Assembly: GCF_023091245.1 (NCBI RefSeq)
Contig: NZ_JAHWXN010000001.1
Coordinates: 2,888,579 to 2,952,578 of the forward strand
Direction: 5' to 3'
DNA: 64,000 bases
Origin: Microbacterium croceum
GTDB taxonomy: Bacteria; Actinomycetota; Actinomycetes; Actinomycetales; Microbacteriaceae
Shown here: piece by piece, positions 20,366-29,100 of the stretch
Position numbering within the stretch: position 1 is the stretch's first letter
Layout of the letters: each line of letters opens with the position of its first letter
Translations under genes and position numbers: made by a program
The notes under the pieces: generated by a model
What the model saw: only the letters and a program-made list of their open reading frames with translations
What the model was told of the DNA's origin: nothing
The model's database searches: none

Positions 20366-21100
20366 TCACGGGGTCGTCGGGTTCCAGCGCAGTTCGAGCC
20401 GGAAGGGCATCCTCGTGCGCACGGTCCACCCCTGCGGCACCACCGCGGCCAGCTCCTGCGCCGTGTACGAGCGGCGGATGCTGATCAGTCCGTCCTCCCG
20501 GATGAAGGTCCCGGCCAGCACTGTGCCGGAGAACGGAGCGGTGCCGGCTCGATAGAGCGCGTAGGCGGCGTCGGCGCGGGCGATGTCATGGTGCACGACC
20601 ACCCCGGTGTCTCCGACCAGCGCCCGCGTATCCTGCAGCATCCGCGGCAGCTCGGCATCGGACAGATGATGCAGCACGTGGTTGGAGAGCACGACGTCGA
20701 ACTGCGCTCCCTCCGCGACCAGTTCGTGCGAGAACGCGCAACGGTATCGGATCCCTGCACCGCCGTCGTGATCCGACGCCCACCTGATCGCACGCTCATC
20801 GGCGTCCAACGCGGTGATGTCGGCCGACAATCCATCACGGTGAAGCCGTCTGGCGAGGTCGCGGCACAGATCTCCCCCACCGGCTCCCACATCGAGGATG
20901 CGCACGCGGCCGTGGCGCGCACGCGGGCGGACGTCGCGGCGGTAGACGCCGCCGGGACGCGAGACCAGGGCGTTGACGATGCGGAATCGGTCGTAGGTGC
21001 GACCGAGCATCCGCTCATCCGCATCCGGCGCATCCATCAGCTCGCGGGCATCGACGGCCCTGGTCGACAGGTCAGGCCGCACGGGGCCCCGGTTCGTCAA
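20366..21100 (-). CDS. Class I SAM-dependent methyltransferase linked to the type III PKS
   Basis: A methyltransferase of 244 residues. The SAM-binding motif I is RILDVGAGGGDLCRDLA, with acidic motif II in TALDADERA and motif post-I FDVVLSNHVLHHL. Its first codons overlap the end of the polyketide synthase gene by 29 bases, a strong sign of co-translation. Its likely substrate is the polyketide product or an acid starter made by that enzyme, but this cannot be read from sequence. An ATG further in cannot be excluded as the true start. Confidence 0.88.
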   Translation of the reverse strand: MTNRGPVRPDLSTRAVDARELMDAPDADERMLGRTYDRFRIVNALVSRPGGVYRRDVRPRARHGRVRILDVGAGGGDLCRDLARRLHRDGLSADITALDADERAIRWASDHDGGAGIRYRCAFSHELVAEGAQFDVVLSNHVLHHLSDAELPRMLQDTRALVGDTGVVVHHDIARADAAYALYRAGTAPFSGTVLAGTFIREDGLISIRRSYTAQELAAVVPQGWTVRTRMPFRLELRWNPTTP

Positions 21101-22238
21101 CCGTGAACAGCGCGCTCTCGGCGGTCAGCCCCGGTCCGAAGGCCATGGCGGCGACCCGCTCACCCGGCTGCGCCCCTTCCTGTTCCAGGATGCGTTTCAG
21201 CACGAACAGCACGGTCGCGCTGGACATGTTGCCGTTCTCGCGGAGTACCTCTCGGGCCGGATGCAGGTGCGCATCGCTCAGGTGGAGGCGTTCCTGCACG
21301 CGATCCAGGATGCCGCGCCCACCGGGGTGGATCGCCCAGTGCGCGACCTTCTCGCCGATCGTGCCGCCGTCGAAAGCCGTGACCAGGTCGCCCTCTCTCG
21401 CATAGAGCGGACGGAGGGCATCGATGATCGTCTCCCCGATGATCTGCGGCACCGCGGTCGACAGGACCATCTCGAACCCGGAGTCTCCGATCATCCAGGC
21501 CATGTCGCTCTCGCCCTGCGGAGCGATCGCCGTGTGGAATCCGTCGAGCCGCAGCGCGGGCAGCGTGGTGGCGAGAGGACGCGCGGTCACGATGCCGGCC
21601 GCGGCCCCGTCGGCGAACAGCGAGGAGGCCACGATCGTGTCGGGGTCCTCCGAGGAGCGCAGGTGCAGGGTGCACAGCTCGACGCTGACGATCAGGACGA
21701 CCGCATTCTGGTCCGCCGCGCAGAACTGACTCGCCGCGCGCAACGCGGGCATGGCGGCGTAACAGCCCATGAAGCCGAGATGGTAGCGCTGCACGCTGTC
21801 GCCCAACCCCAGGGAGCGTGTGATCTCGTAGTCGGGACCCGGCGCGAAGAAGCCGGTGCACGACACCGTGATGACATGGGTGATGTCGCTCGCCTCGATG
21901 TCGGGATCTGCCTCGACAGCTCGACGGGCCGCGGCGACGAAGAGCGGGAACGCCTCGCGGACGTAGACCTCGTTTCGCGTCCCCGTGCTCGGGGACAGCA
22001 GCGCACCTGCGGTGCGATCGAAGAAGACCGGATGCTCCGGCGCCGCGGTGGGCGCGAACTCGTCGATCACGGTGTGGCGGGTGTCGATGCCCGAGACGGT
22101 GAACGATGTGGACACGATCCGCTGCGCCAGCCGTCCGAGATCGGGCTGCGAGCCGAAGATGTCCCGGATCTGATCCTGCCGGAGCACGGTATCCGGAACG
22201 ATCGTCTGGAGTGATCTCAGCACGGCAGGGCGACTCAT
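21072..22238 (-). CDS. Type III polyketide synthase (chalcone/stilbene synthase family)
   Basis: A ketosynthase of 388 residues from ATG 22238; a TTG at 22250 would add four residues. It condenses a CoA starter with malonyl-CoA without an acyl carrier protein. The nucleophilic Cys is in ITVSCTGFFAPG (about residue 127). The catalytic His lies in HWAIHPGGRGIL and the Asn in NGNMSSATVLFVL, so the triad is complete. The adjacent methyltransferase suggests a methylated alkylresorcinol, alkylpyrone or naphthoquinone-type product. No P450, FAD monooxygenase or prenyltransferase gene is adjacent, so the cluster is minimal. Confidence 0.93.
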   Translation of the reverse strand: MSRPAVLRSLQTIVPDTVLRQDQIRDIFGSQPDLGRLAQRIVSTSFTVSGIDTRHTVIDEFAPTAAPEHPVFFDRTAGALLSPSTGTRNEVYVREAFPLFVAAARRAVEADPDIEASDITHVITVSCTGFFAPGPDYEITRSLGLGDSVQRYHLGFMGCYAAMPALRAASQFCAADQNAVVLIVSVELCTLHLRSSEDPDTIVASSLFADGAAAGIVTARPLATTLPALRLDGFHTAIAPQGESDMAWMIGDSGFEMVLSTAVPQIIGETIIDALRPLYAREGDLVTAFDGGTIGEKVAHWAIHPGGRGILDRVQERLHLSDAHLHPAREVLRENGNMSSATVLFVLKRILEQEGAQPGERVAAMAFGPGLTAESALFTVDEPGPRAA

Positions 22239-22310
22239 GATGTCACTCAAGCACCCCGGAGACCATCGTGGAAAGGGGCTTGCGCCGTGTCGGCGTGTTT
22301 GCGATGCGGC

Positions 22311-22925
22311 TCAGAACCCCAGGGCGCGCGCGAGCTTGGATCCGGACGCGGAGTCGCGTCCACCGGCGGCACGGACCGCATGCTCGACGGCGGCGAAGAA
22401 GGACTCCCTGCCCGCGGCATCCGCGGGTGCGGCCGGTCCGAGCTCCATCTCCCATTCGCGCCATTCTCGCTGCGCTCCCCGGCGCAGATCCGTGGCACGG
22501 ACGCGATCATCGACGAACTCCGCCATGACGCCGTCCGGCCCGGTGAGGAGATAGGCCGTGCGGTCGTTCTCGATGCGCGCGAGCGGACTCAACGGCGCCG
22601 TGGTCCAGCGGGCGATCATGGTCGCGACCGCCTCCGGAAGCTCCTCACCCTCACCGAGCGGCCAGCCGAGTTCGAGTCGGCCATCGCCTTCCCGTGGCCC
22701 CTTCACGTGCCAGCCCTCGTCCGGACCTCCGGTGCGGCGACGCAGGGCGACGCCGGCGCGGGAGAGCGCTCCGTCGTCGGTGTCGAAGTAGCGAGCGTCG
22801 AGTGCGCGCGCCTCACCGGCCGTCACGGCGTCGACTCCCGGGATCCCCTGCCAGAGCGGCAGGGGCGTGGAGACGTCGACGTCGTACTTGCGCTCGACCT
22901 CGACCGTGCGAGAGGGCTCAGTCAT
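22311..22925 (-). CDS. CYTH-domain (triphosphate tunnel) protein
   Basis: A protein of 204 residues with the CYTH signature near the N-terminus (VEVERKYDV, EXEXK). Alternating acidic and basic strands follow (ARYFDTDDGALSRAGVALRRR; WHVKGPREGDGRLEL; IENDRTAYLL; MAEFVDDRVRA) that would line the tunnel. Family members hydrolyse inorganic or thiamine triphosphate or make cAMP; length and lack of a CHAD domain favour a simple triphosphatase. Its start overlaps the end of the next upstream small gene by eight bases. Confidence 0.88.
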   Translation of the reverse strand: MTEPSRTVEVERKYDVDVSTPLPLWQGIPGVDAVTAGEARALDARYFDTDDGALSRAGVALRRRTGGPDEGWHVKGPREGDGRLELGWPLGEGEELPEAVATMIARWTTAPLSPLARIENDRTAYLLTGPDGVMAEFVDDRVRATDLRRGAQREWREWEMELGPAAPADAAGRESFFAAVEHAVRAAGGRDSASGSKLARALGF

Positions 22926-23130
22926 CCGAAGGACTGATGTCCTCGAGCGCCTCGTCGTACCAGTAGTCGATCTCGGTGGGCCCGTCGTTCGTGCCGGTGT
23001 TCGCCGGCTCGCCGCGGCGGTTGTATACCACCTGCGTCTCGCTGTAGGGGACGATCAGCTTGTCGTCCGCATCGCCCAGAGGAATGATCTGCCCGTCCAG
23101 CGGGCCGCCGTGAAGTCGCGCGAGTGCCAT
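22918..23130 (-). CDS. Small conserved hypothetical protein
   Basis: A 70-residue acidic protein starting MALARLHGGPLDGQIIPLG with an acidic tail (YWYDEALEDISPSDD). No known domain is recognised. The pattern HGGPLDGQ followed by Tyr-rich strands is common in short actinobacterial proteins of unknown function. The ATG is close to a potential upstream purine-rich site, and the end overlaps the CYTH gene, suggesting translational coupling with it. Function not assigned. Confidence 0.7.
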   Translation of the reverse strand: MALARLHGGPLDGQIIPLGDADDKLIVPYSETQVVYNRRGEPANTGTNDGPTEIDYWYDEALEDISPSDD

Positions 23131-23185
23131 GACATCACCCTAGCCCTGCCTTCCCCCGACAGCGCCAGCGCCGACGGCGTTCCGC

Positions 23186-23656
23186 TCAGGTGCAGGCGAT
23201 GCCCACGACCGCGCCGGCGATCATCCACGGCCCGAAGGCGATGCGCGTCTTGCCGTCCGCACGGCGCAGAGCGATCAGCACCAGCGCATAGAGCGCACCG
23301 AGCACGAAGGCCGAGGCGGCTCCGACCGCGAGCGCCTGCCAGCCATGCCAGCCGAGGAGCAGTCCGATGACCACCGCGAGCTTGACGTCGCCGCCTCCCA
23401 TCCCGGCGGGGCTGAGCAGACGCAGCGCTGCATAGAAGCCGCCGAGGATCAACGCCCCCAGGAGAGCACGGAGCAGGGTGCGCGTCCCTCCGGTGCCGAT
23501 CGCATCGAGCAGCACGAGCAGGAGCAGCCCCGCCAGGGTCGGCAGCACGATGCGATTCGGCAGCCGATGCGTGCGGACGTCGATCACGATCAGACAGGCG
23601 CCGATGCCGGCCAGCGCCAGATGGACGAGGGCCACGAGCACGGTGCGCAGATCCAT
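23186..23656 (-). CDS. Prepilin peptidase (A24 family), short form
   Basis: A membrane aspartyl peptidase of 156 residues, with about five hydrophobic helices. The two catalytic Asp sites are visible: IDVRTHRLPNR (first) and GMGGGDVKLA (second, the GxGD-type motif). It lacks the N-terminal zinc-finger methyltransferase domain of PilD and so resembles the CpaA/TadV type. It would process type IV/Flp prepilins, but no pilin or Tad genes are in the window. It is transcribed leftward, away from the SOS mutagenesis operon. Confidence 0.88.
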   Translation of the reverse strand: MDLRTVLVALVHLALAGIGACLIVIDVRTHRLPNRIVLPTLAGLLLLVLLDAIGTGGTRTLLRALLGALILGGFYAALRLLSPAGMGGGDVKLAVVIGLLLGWHGWQALAVGAASAFVLGALYALVLIALRRADGKTRIAFGPWMIAGAVVGIACT

Positions 23657-23785
23657 GTCGGCAGGCTAGGAGATCATCGTCGGATGCGTCCGACGGCTGT
23701 GGATAACCGCGACTCGGGTCCGCACGGCAGCATCTTCCGCAATGTCGGATGTACGAATTACCGTGATCATCACCACTTGCTTTAT

Positions 23786-23801
23786 TCGAATATATCTTCG
23801 A
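23786..23801. promoter_or_regulatory. LexA (SOS) box upstream of imuA-imuB-dnaE2
   Basis: The 16-mer TCGAATATATCTTCGA fits the actinobacterial SOS box (TCGAAC, four bases, GTTCGA) at 14 of its possible positions; the outer five bases of each arm are exact. It ends ten bases before the imuA-like start codon, in a locally AT-rich stretch, so LexA would block transcription of the whole operon. The recognised consensus is established; binding here is inferred. Confidence 0.85.
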
Positions 23802-23811
23802 GGATGGAATC

Positions 23812-24651
23812 ATGGGGATCGGGCTCGATGCGGTGACCGCGCTCTCTCCGACGGGCGACTTCCGCGCCGGAGAGGTGCTGCGGCTGCGCCGTGAGATCAG
23901 CCGCATGCAGCGCCGCCGCAGTGACGATGCGCTGCTCCCCCTCGACCCCGCATTCGCCTCGCTGCTGCCGGAGGAGGGGCTGGTGACCGGCACCGCATAC
24001 ACCGTCACGCCCTCGCCGAGCCTGGTGCTCGCCCTGCTCAGCGCGGCCTCCCGCAAGGGGCACTGGAGCGCGGTCGTCGGCATGCCGACCCTGGGCGTGG
24101 AGGCCGCAGCCGCCTTCGGCATCGACCTCTCCCGGCTGATCCTCGTCCCCGACCCCGCCGACCGTTGGCTCGCCGCGACCTCGGCCCTCGCCGAGGTCAT
24201 CCCCCTGATCGTCGTCCATCCGGCGAGCCGCGCGCGCGATGCCGACATCTCGCGTCTGAGCGCGCGTCTGCGCGACCGCGGATGCACGCTGCTGGTCGCC
24301 GCCTCCTCCGCCGGCGAATGGCCGCAGAGCGAGGGCTCGATCCACATCGACGACCCGCACTGGCATGGCCTCGGTGCCGGCTGGGGGCTGCTCTCCGACT
24401 GCACCGTCACGGTGACCGCCCGCACCAGGCGCGCCCCGATGCCCTCTCGCGTGCAGGTGCGCCTCCCCGGCAACCGCGGCCTGGTGGAGCCGTTGAGCGT
24501 CGATGTGTCGAGTTCCGAGCGGCGAGGCCCCGAGCTCACCGCTCTGCCCTCCCTGCCCTCCTTGCCCTCCTTGCCCTCCTTGCCCTCCGAAGCCTCCCCA
24601 CGGAACACCGCTCCCGACCACGAGCTCTCCTTCTGGGCGGAGGCCGGATGA
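23812..24651 (+). CDS. imuA: ImuA-like protein of the SOS mutasome
   Basis: A protein of 279 residues, the first gene of the LexA-controlled operon. The start ATG 23812 has GAGGA seven bases upstream. The N-terminus is helical and basic (VLRLRREISRMQRRRSDD), and the central part looks like a degenerate RecA fold without a Walker A motif (LALLSAASRKGHWSAVVGMPTLGVEAA; LLVAASSAGEWP). The C-terminus carries a five-unit Leu-Pro-Ser repeat encoded by 9-base repeats and ends in LSFWAEAG. ImuA partners ImuB and DnaE2 in damage-induced mutagenesis. The mycobacterial ImuA' is distinct, so the name rests mostly on position. Confidence 0.78.
   Translation: MGIGLDAVTALSPTGDFRAGEVLRLRREISRMQRRRSDDALLPLDPAFASLLPEEGLVTGTAYTVTPSPSLVLALLSAASRKGHWSAVVGMPTLGVEAAAAFGIDLSRLILVPDPADRWLAATSALAEVIPLIVVHPASRARDADISRLSARLRDRGCTLLVAASSAGEWPQSEGSIHIDDPHWHGLGAGWGLLSDCTVTVTARTRRAPMPSRVQVRLPGNRGLVEPLSVDVSSSERRGPELTALPSLPSLPSLPSLPSEASPRNTAPDHELSFWAEAG
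24544..24588 (+). repeat. Five tandem 9-base repeats in imuA
   Basis: Units read CTGCCCTCC (twice) then TTGCCCTCC (three times) and encode Leu-Pro-Ser five times. Copy-number changes would keep the frame. Confidence 0.85.
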
Positions 24652-26186
24652 ACGCCCCGCTCCGCGTCCTCGTGCTGTGGTTCCCGGACTGGCCGCTGCG
24701 CGCCGCACTCGGTGGGCCGCCGCCGCACCCGCCCACTGCGCTGGTGCAGGCGAACACCGTCGTGGCCTGTACGGCCTCGGCGCGGGAGCACGGCGTGCGC
24801 TCGGGGCAACGTCGACGCGTCGCCCAGGGACATCTGTCCTCCCTGCAGGTGCTCCCCCACGATGCCGCGCGGGACGAGCGTGCCTTCCTCCCTGTGCTGC
24901 AGCTCATCGAGAAGCACGCGCCAGGGGTCGCCCAGCTCCGACCCGGACTGGCCGTGCTGCGCGCCAGAGGGATCTCCCGTTATCACGGCGGAGAGGCCGC
25001 GGCGGCGGATGCCCTCGCCGCTGTCCTCACGGAGGCCGGCCTGCCCGAAGTCCGCATCGGCGTCGCGGACGGCCCCTTCACCGCCGAGATCGCCGCCAGA
25101 GGGCCTCGCCCTCGCACGGTCGTCCCCGCGGGGCTGTCGAAGGACTTCCTGGCCCCCTACCCCGTGCAGGTGCTGCGAGACGAGCAGATCCCCGACCTCC
25201 TGATCAGACTGGGCGTACGCACGCTCGGCGAGTTCACGGCGCTCCCCGCGATCGAGGTGCGCGACCGCTTCGGCGAGCGCGGAGCCCGCCTGCATGCCCT
25301 CGCGGCCGGCGCGGATTCCCAGCCTCTGGTCCCGCGCCCGCCCGACCCCGAGCTGGTGCGCAGCGTGGAGTTCGAGACCCCTCTGGCCGGAGCCGACCAG
25401 GTGGCCTTCGCCGTGCGACAGACCGCCGACGGGGTGCTGGTGGCCCTGGGCGAGGCGTCGCTCGTGTGCACCGAGGTCCGGATCGATCTGACCGACGACA
25501 ACGGACTGGTGTTCTCCCGCACCTGGCTGCACCCCACCTGCTTCGACGCCTCCGATCTGGTCGACCGCATCCGGTGGCAGCTCGAGGCCCTGGCTGCGCA
25601 GAACGCGAAGGATCCGGTCGACGAGGCGCGGGCGTTCGGCGGCATCTCCGCCGTGCGCATCGTGCCGGTGGCGGTGGACGACGCGGCGCATCATCAGCCG
25701 GGCCTGTTCGGCTCCGGCACCGATGAGCGCCTGCACCATGCCGTCTCGCGGGTGCAGACGATGCTCGGTCACGAGGGAGTGGTCACCGCCGCGCTCTCAG
25801 GAGGGCGGTGGCTCGCCGACCGGCAGGTGCTCACTCCATGGGGCGAGCGCCCGGTCGCCCCCCGCGATCCCACTCGTCCCTGGCCGGGGAGCCTGCCCGA
25901 TCCGCTGCCGGCTGAGGTGTTCCGTCCGCCCCGCCCCATCGGAGTGGACGCGGCAGACGGCAGCACGATCAGCGTCGATGAACGCGGGGCGCTGTCCGCC
26001 GCCCCGGCACGGATCAACGGGAGCGTCGTGCAGGGGTGGGCGGGCCCCTGGCCGATCCATGAGCACCGGTGGACGGCGGGCGGAGGCAAGAAAGGGCATC
26101 GGCTGCAGATCGTCGATGACCGCAACCGCGCCTGGCTGGTGTTCTGCACCGGCGAGCGCTGGTGGGCTGAGGGGAGGTATCGCTGA
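24648..26186 (+). CDS. imuB: ImuB, Y-family polymerase-like protein
   Basis: A protein of 512 residues starting at ATG 24648, overlapping the imuA stop (ATGA). It has the Y-family layout: LRVLVLWFPDWPLRAAL at the N-terminus, the palm region LRPGLAVLRARGISRYHGG, a thumb (LIRLGVRTLGEFTALP) and a little finger domain, then a C-terminal tail ending GERWWAEGRYR. The usual catalytic acidic residues of Y-family polymerases are not evident (first motif reads VLWFPDWP; the SXDE motif is replaced by RARGISRYH), consistent with ImuB being a non-catalytic hub that bridges DnaE2 and the beta clamp. The candidate clamp motif is QPGLFG near residue 350. Confidence 0.9.
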   Translation: MNAPLRVLVLWFPDWPLRAALGGPPPHPPTALVQANTVVACTASAREHGVRSGQRRRVAQGHLSSLQVLPHDAARDERAFLPVLQLIEKHAPGVAQLRPGLAVLRARGISRYHGGEAAAADALAAVLTEAGLPEVRIGVADGPFTAEIAARGPRPRTVVPAGLSKDFLAPYPVQVLRDEQIPDLLIRLGVRTLGEFTALPAIEVRDRFGERGARLHALAAGADSQPLVPRPPDPELVRSVEFETPLAGADQVAFAVRQTADGVLVALGEASLVCTEVRIDLTDDNGLVFSRTWLHPTCFDASDLVDRIRWQLEALAAQNAKDPVDEARAFGGISAVRIVPVAVDDAAHHQPGLFGSGTDERLHHAVSRVQTMLGHEGVVTAALSGGRWLADRQVLTPWGERPVAPRDPTRPWPGSLPDPLPAEVFRPPRPIGVDAADGSTISVDERGALSAAPARINGSVVQGWAGPWPIHEHRWTAGGGKKGHRLQIVDDRNRAWLVFCTGERWWAEGRYR

Positions 26187-29100
26187 TGGGCTGGCACAAT
26201 CCACCGCTGTCCTGGAACGAGCTGGAACGCACGCTCAGTGGAGAGGAGCCCCCTGCGCACCCGACTGTCGCCGAGCCCCGAGGAGCGCGCGCCGACCCCG
26301 GGCCGGTGAGCCGAAGACGACAGCGGACCCCACCCGCACCCATCCCCCGCCCCGCGGATGCTGTGCCCTACGCCGAGCTGCACGCGCACTCCTCCTACTC
26401 CTTCCTCGACGGCGCCTCATCGCCGGAGGAGCTTCTGGCCGAGGCTGAACGGCTCGGCCTCACGGCTCTGGCACTCACGGATCACGACGGCTTCTACGGG
26501 GCTGCCCGCTTCGCCGAGGTCGCCGATCTGATGGAGGCACCGTTGCAGACCGTGTTCGGCGCCGAGCTCTCACTCGAACTGCCCGCTCCGCAGCGGGGCA
26601 CCCCCGATCCGCTGGGCGACCACCTGTTGGTCCTCGCCCGTGGGATGGAGGGGTATCACCGGCTGTCCGGGGCCATCACCACCGCCCAGCTGCGCGGCGG
26701 CGAGAAGGGGCGCCCCGTCTACGACCTCGACGAGCTCGCGGCGAGCGCAGGTGGAGAGTGGACGATCCTCACCGGATGCCGCAAAGGCAGCGTGCGACGG
26801 GGACTGGAGAACGGCGATGCCGAGACTCCTCTCCGGCTGCTCGTCGACCTGTTCGGCGCCGACCACGTCGCCGTCGAGCTCTTCGACCACGGCGACCCGC
26901 AGGACAGCAGCCGCAACGACGCCCTCGCCGAGCTCGCCACCCGGATGCGTCTGCCGGTGGTGGCGACCAACAACGTGCACTATGCGACGCCGGCCCGCGC
27001 CCCGCTGGCCGAGGCCGTCGCCGCGGTGCGGGCGGTGCGCAGCATGGACGATCTCGACGGCTGGCTCCCCGCGCACGGCGGCGCCCATCTGCGCAGCGGC
27101 GCGGAGATGACGGCCCGCTTCCGGCGGTACCCCGGAGCGATCTCCTACGGCCTCGAGCTGGCTGCCGCATCGGCCTTCCCCTTGCGCAGGGCCCGACCGG
27201 CTCTCCCGCAGCAGGAGGTACCGGAGGGGCACACGCCGATGAGCTGGCTGCGCTCCCTGGTCTGGGAGGCCGTGCCCACGAAATACCCGCGGCTGGATGA
27301 CGACGGGCGGCGCCGCATCGGCCGCGAGCTCGACGTCATCGAGGAGAAGGACTTCCCCGGCTACTTCCTCATCGTGCACGACATCGTGGCGGAGGCGCGG
27401 CGCCGCGGCATCCTCTGCCAGGGGCGCGGGTCGGCCGCGGCGAGCGCCGTCTGCTATCTGCTGGGCATCACCGCCGTGGATCCGATCCTCTACAAGCTCC
27501 CCTTCGAGCGTTTCCTCGCGACCACCCGGCAGGAGGAACCGGACATCGACGTGGACTTCGACTCCCGGCGGCGCGAGGAGATCATCCAGTGGGTCTACGG
27601 CCGATACGGGCGCGAACGGGCGGCGCAGGTCGCGAACGTCATCCAATACCGCCCGAAGAACGCCGTGCGCGACATGGCCAGGGCTCTCGGCTTCTCCCCC
27701 GGCCAGCAGGACGCGTGGTCGCGGCAGGTGGACGGCTGGAGCACGGGGCTGGAGGTCGCGGAGGAGCATGACATCCCTGCGAACGTGATCGAGTACGCCG
27801 GCGAGCTGTTGAAGGCCCCCCGCCATCTCGGTATCCACTCCGGGGGGATGGTGCTCACCGCCCGCCCCGTCGGCGAGGTGGTGCCGGTGGAGCATGCCCG
27901 GATGGAGGATCGCACGGTCATCCAATGGGACAAGGACGACGCGGCGTGGATGGGACTGGTGAAGTTCGACCTGCTGGGGCTGGGGATGCTCGCCGCCCTG
28001 CAGCACTGCTTCGACCTGATCCACGAGGCCACGGGTGAGCGGTGGACCCTGGAGACCATCCCGAAGGAGGAGCCGGCCGTCTACGACATGCTCTGCCGTG
28101 CGGACTCGATCGGGGTGTTCCAGGTGGAGTCCCGTGCCCAGATCGGTCTGCTCCCCCGTCTGCAGCCGCGGAGCTTCTACGACCTCACGATCCAGATCGC
28201 CCTGATCCGGCCCGGTCCCATCCAGGGCGGGGCCGTGCACCCCTTCGTGCGTCGCAAGATGGCGAAGGACCGCAACGATGAGGAGAACCGGGAACGGGTG
28301 GCACGCGGTGAGAAGCCGGTGGACTTCACGATTCCCTACCCGCACCCCGACCTGGAAGACATCCTGAAGCGGACGCTGGGCATCCCGATCTTCCAGGAGC
28401 AGCTGATCCAGATGGCGACCGCCGTGGGTGACTGCACGGCCGACGAGGCCGATCTGCTGCGACGGGCGATGGGCTCCAAGCGCGGCCTCGAGAAGATCGA
28501 GAAGGTCAAGGCGAAGCTCTACGCCGGCATGACCAGGCGCGGCCTGATCGGTGACGATGCCGATCGCATCTACGCGCAGATCCAGGCGTTCGCGAACTTC
28601 GGCTTCGCCGAGTCGCACTCGCTGTCGTTCGCGCTGCTGGTCTATGCCAGTTCCTGGGTGAAGCTGCACTACCCCGGGGTGTTCCTGGCCGGGCTCCTGC
28701 GCTCCCAGCCGATGGGCTTCTACTCGGCGGCGACGCTCACCGCCGATGCGCGGCGCCACGGCGTGGAGGTGCGGCGCCCCGATCTGCAGGCCTCGGGGGC
28801 GACCGAGACGATGGAACCGCTCACCGCGACCACACCGCGCACTCCCACCGGTCTCGACTCCTGCCTCGCGGATCCGCAGCCGCCCACGCTGCGCTTCCAC
28901 AGGGACGCCCCCGACGAGGCCGCGGCTCACCGCAGAGACGGTGGATATGCCGTGCGTCTGGGACTCGGCGGGGTACGCGGGATCGGTGCCCCTCTGGCCG
29001 AGCGGATCGTCGCCGAGCGCGAGGAGAACGGCCCCTACCGCGACCTGCATGATCTGGTGCGGCGCACGGACGCCACTGCCGCACAGTTGGAGGCACTCGC

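Noticed and set aside
24165..24647. Upstream extension of the ImuB frame
   Set aside because: It overlaps ImuA in another frame; ATG 24648 gives the usual ImuB start and the ATGA overlap.
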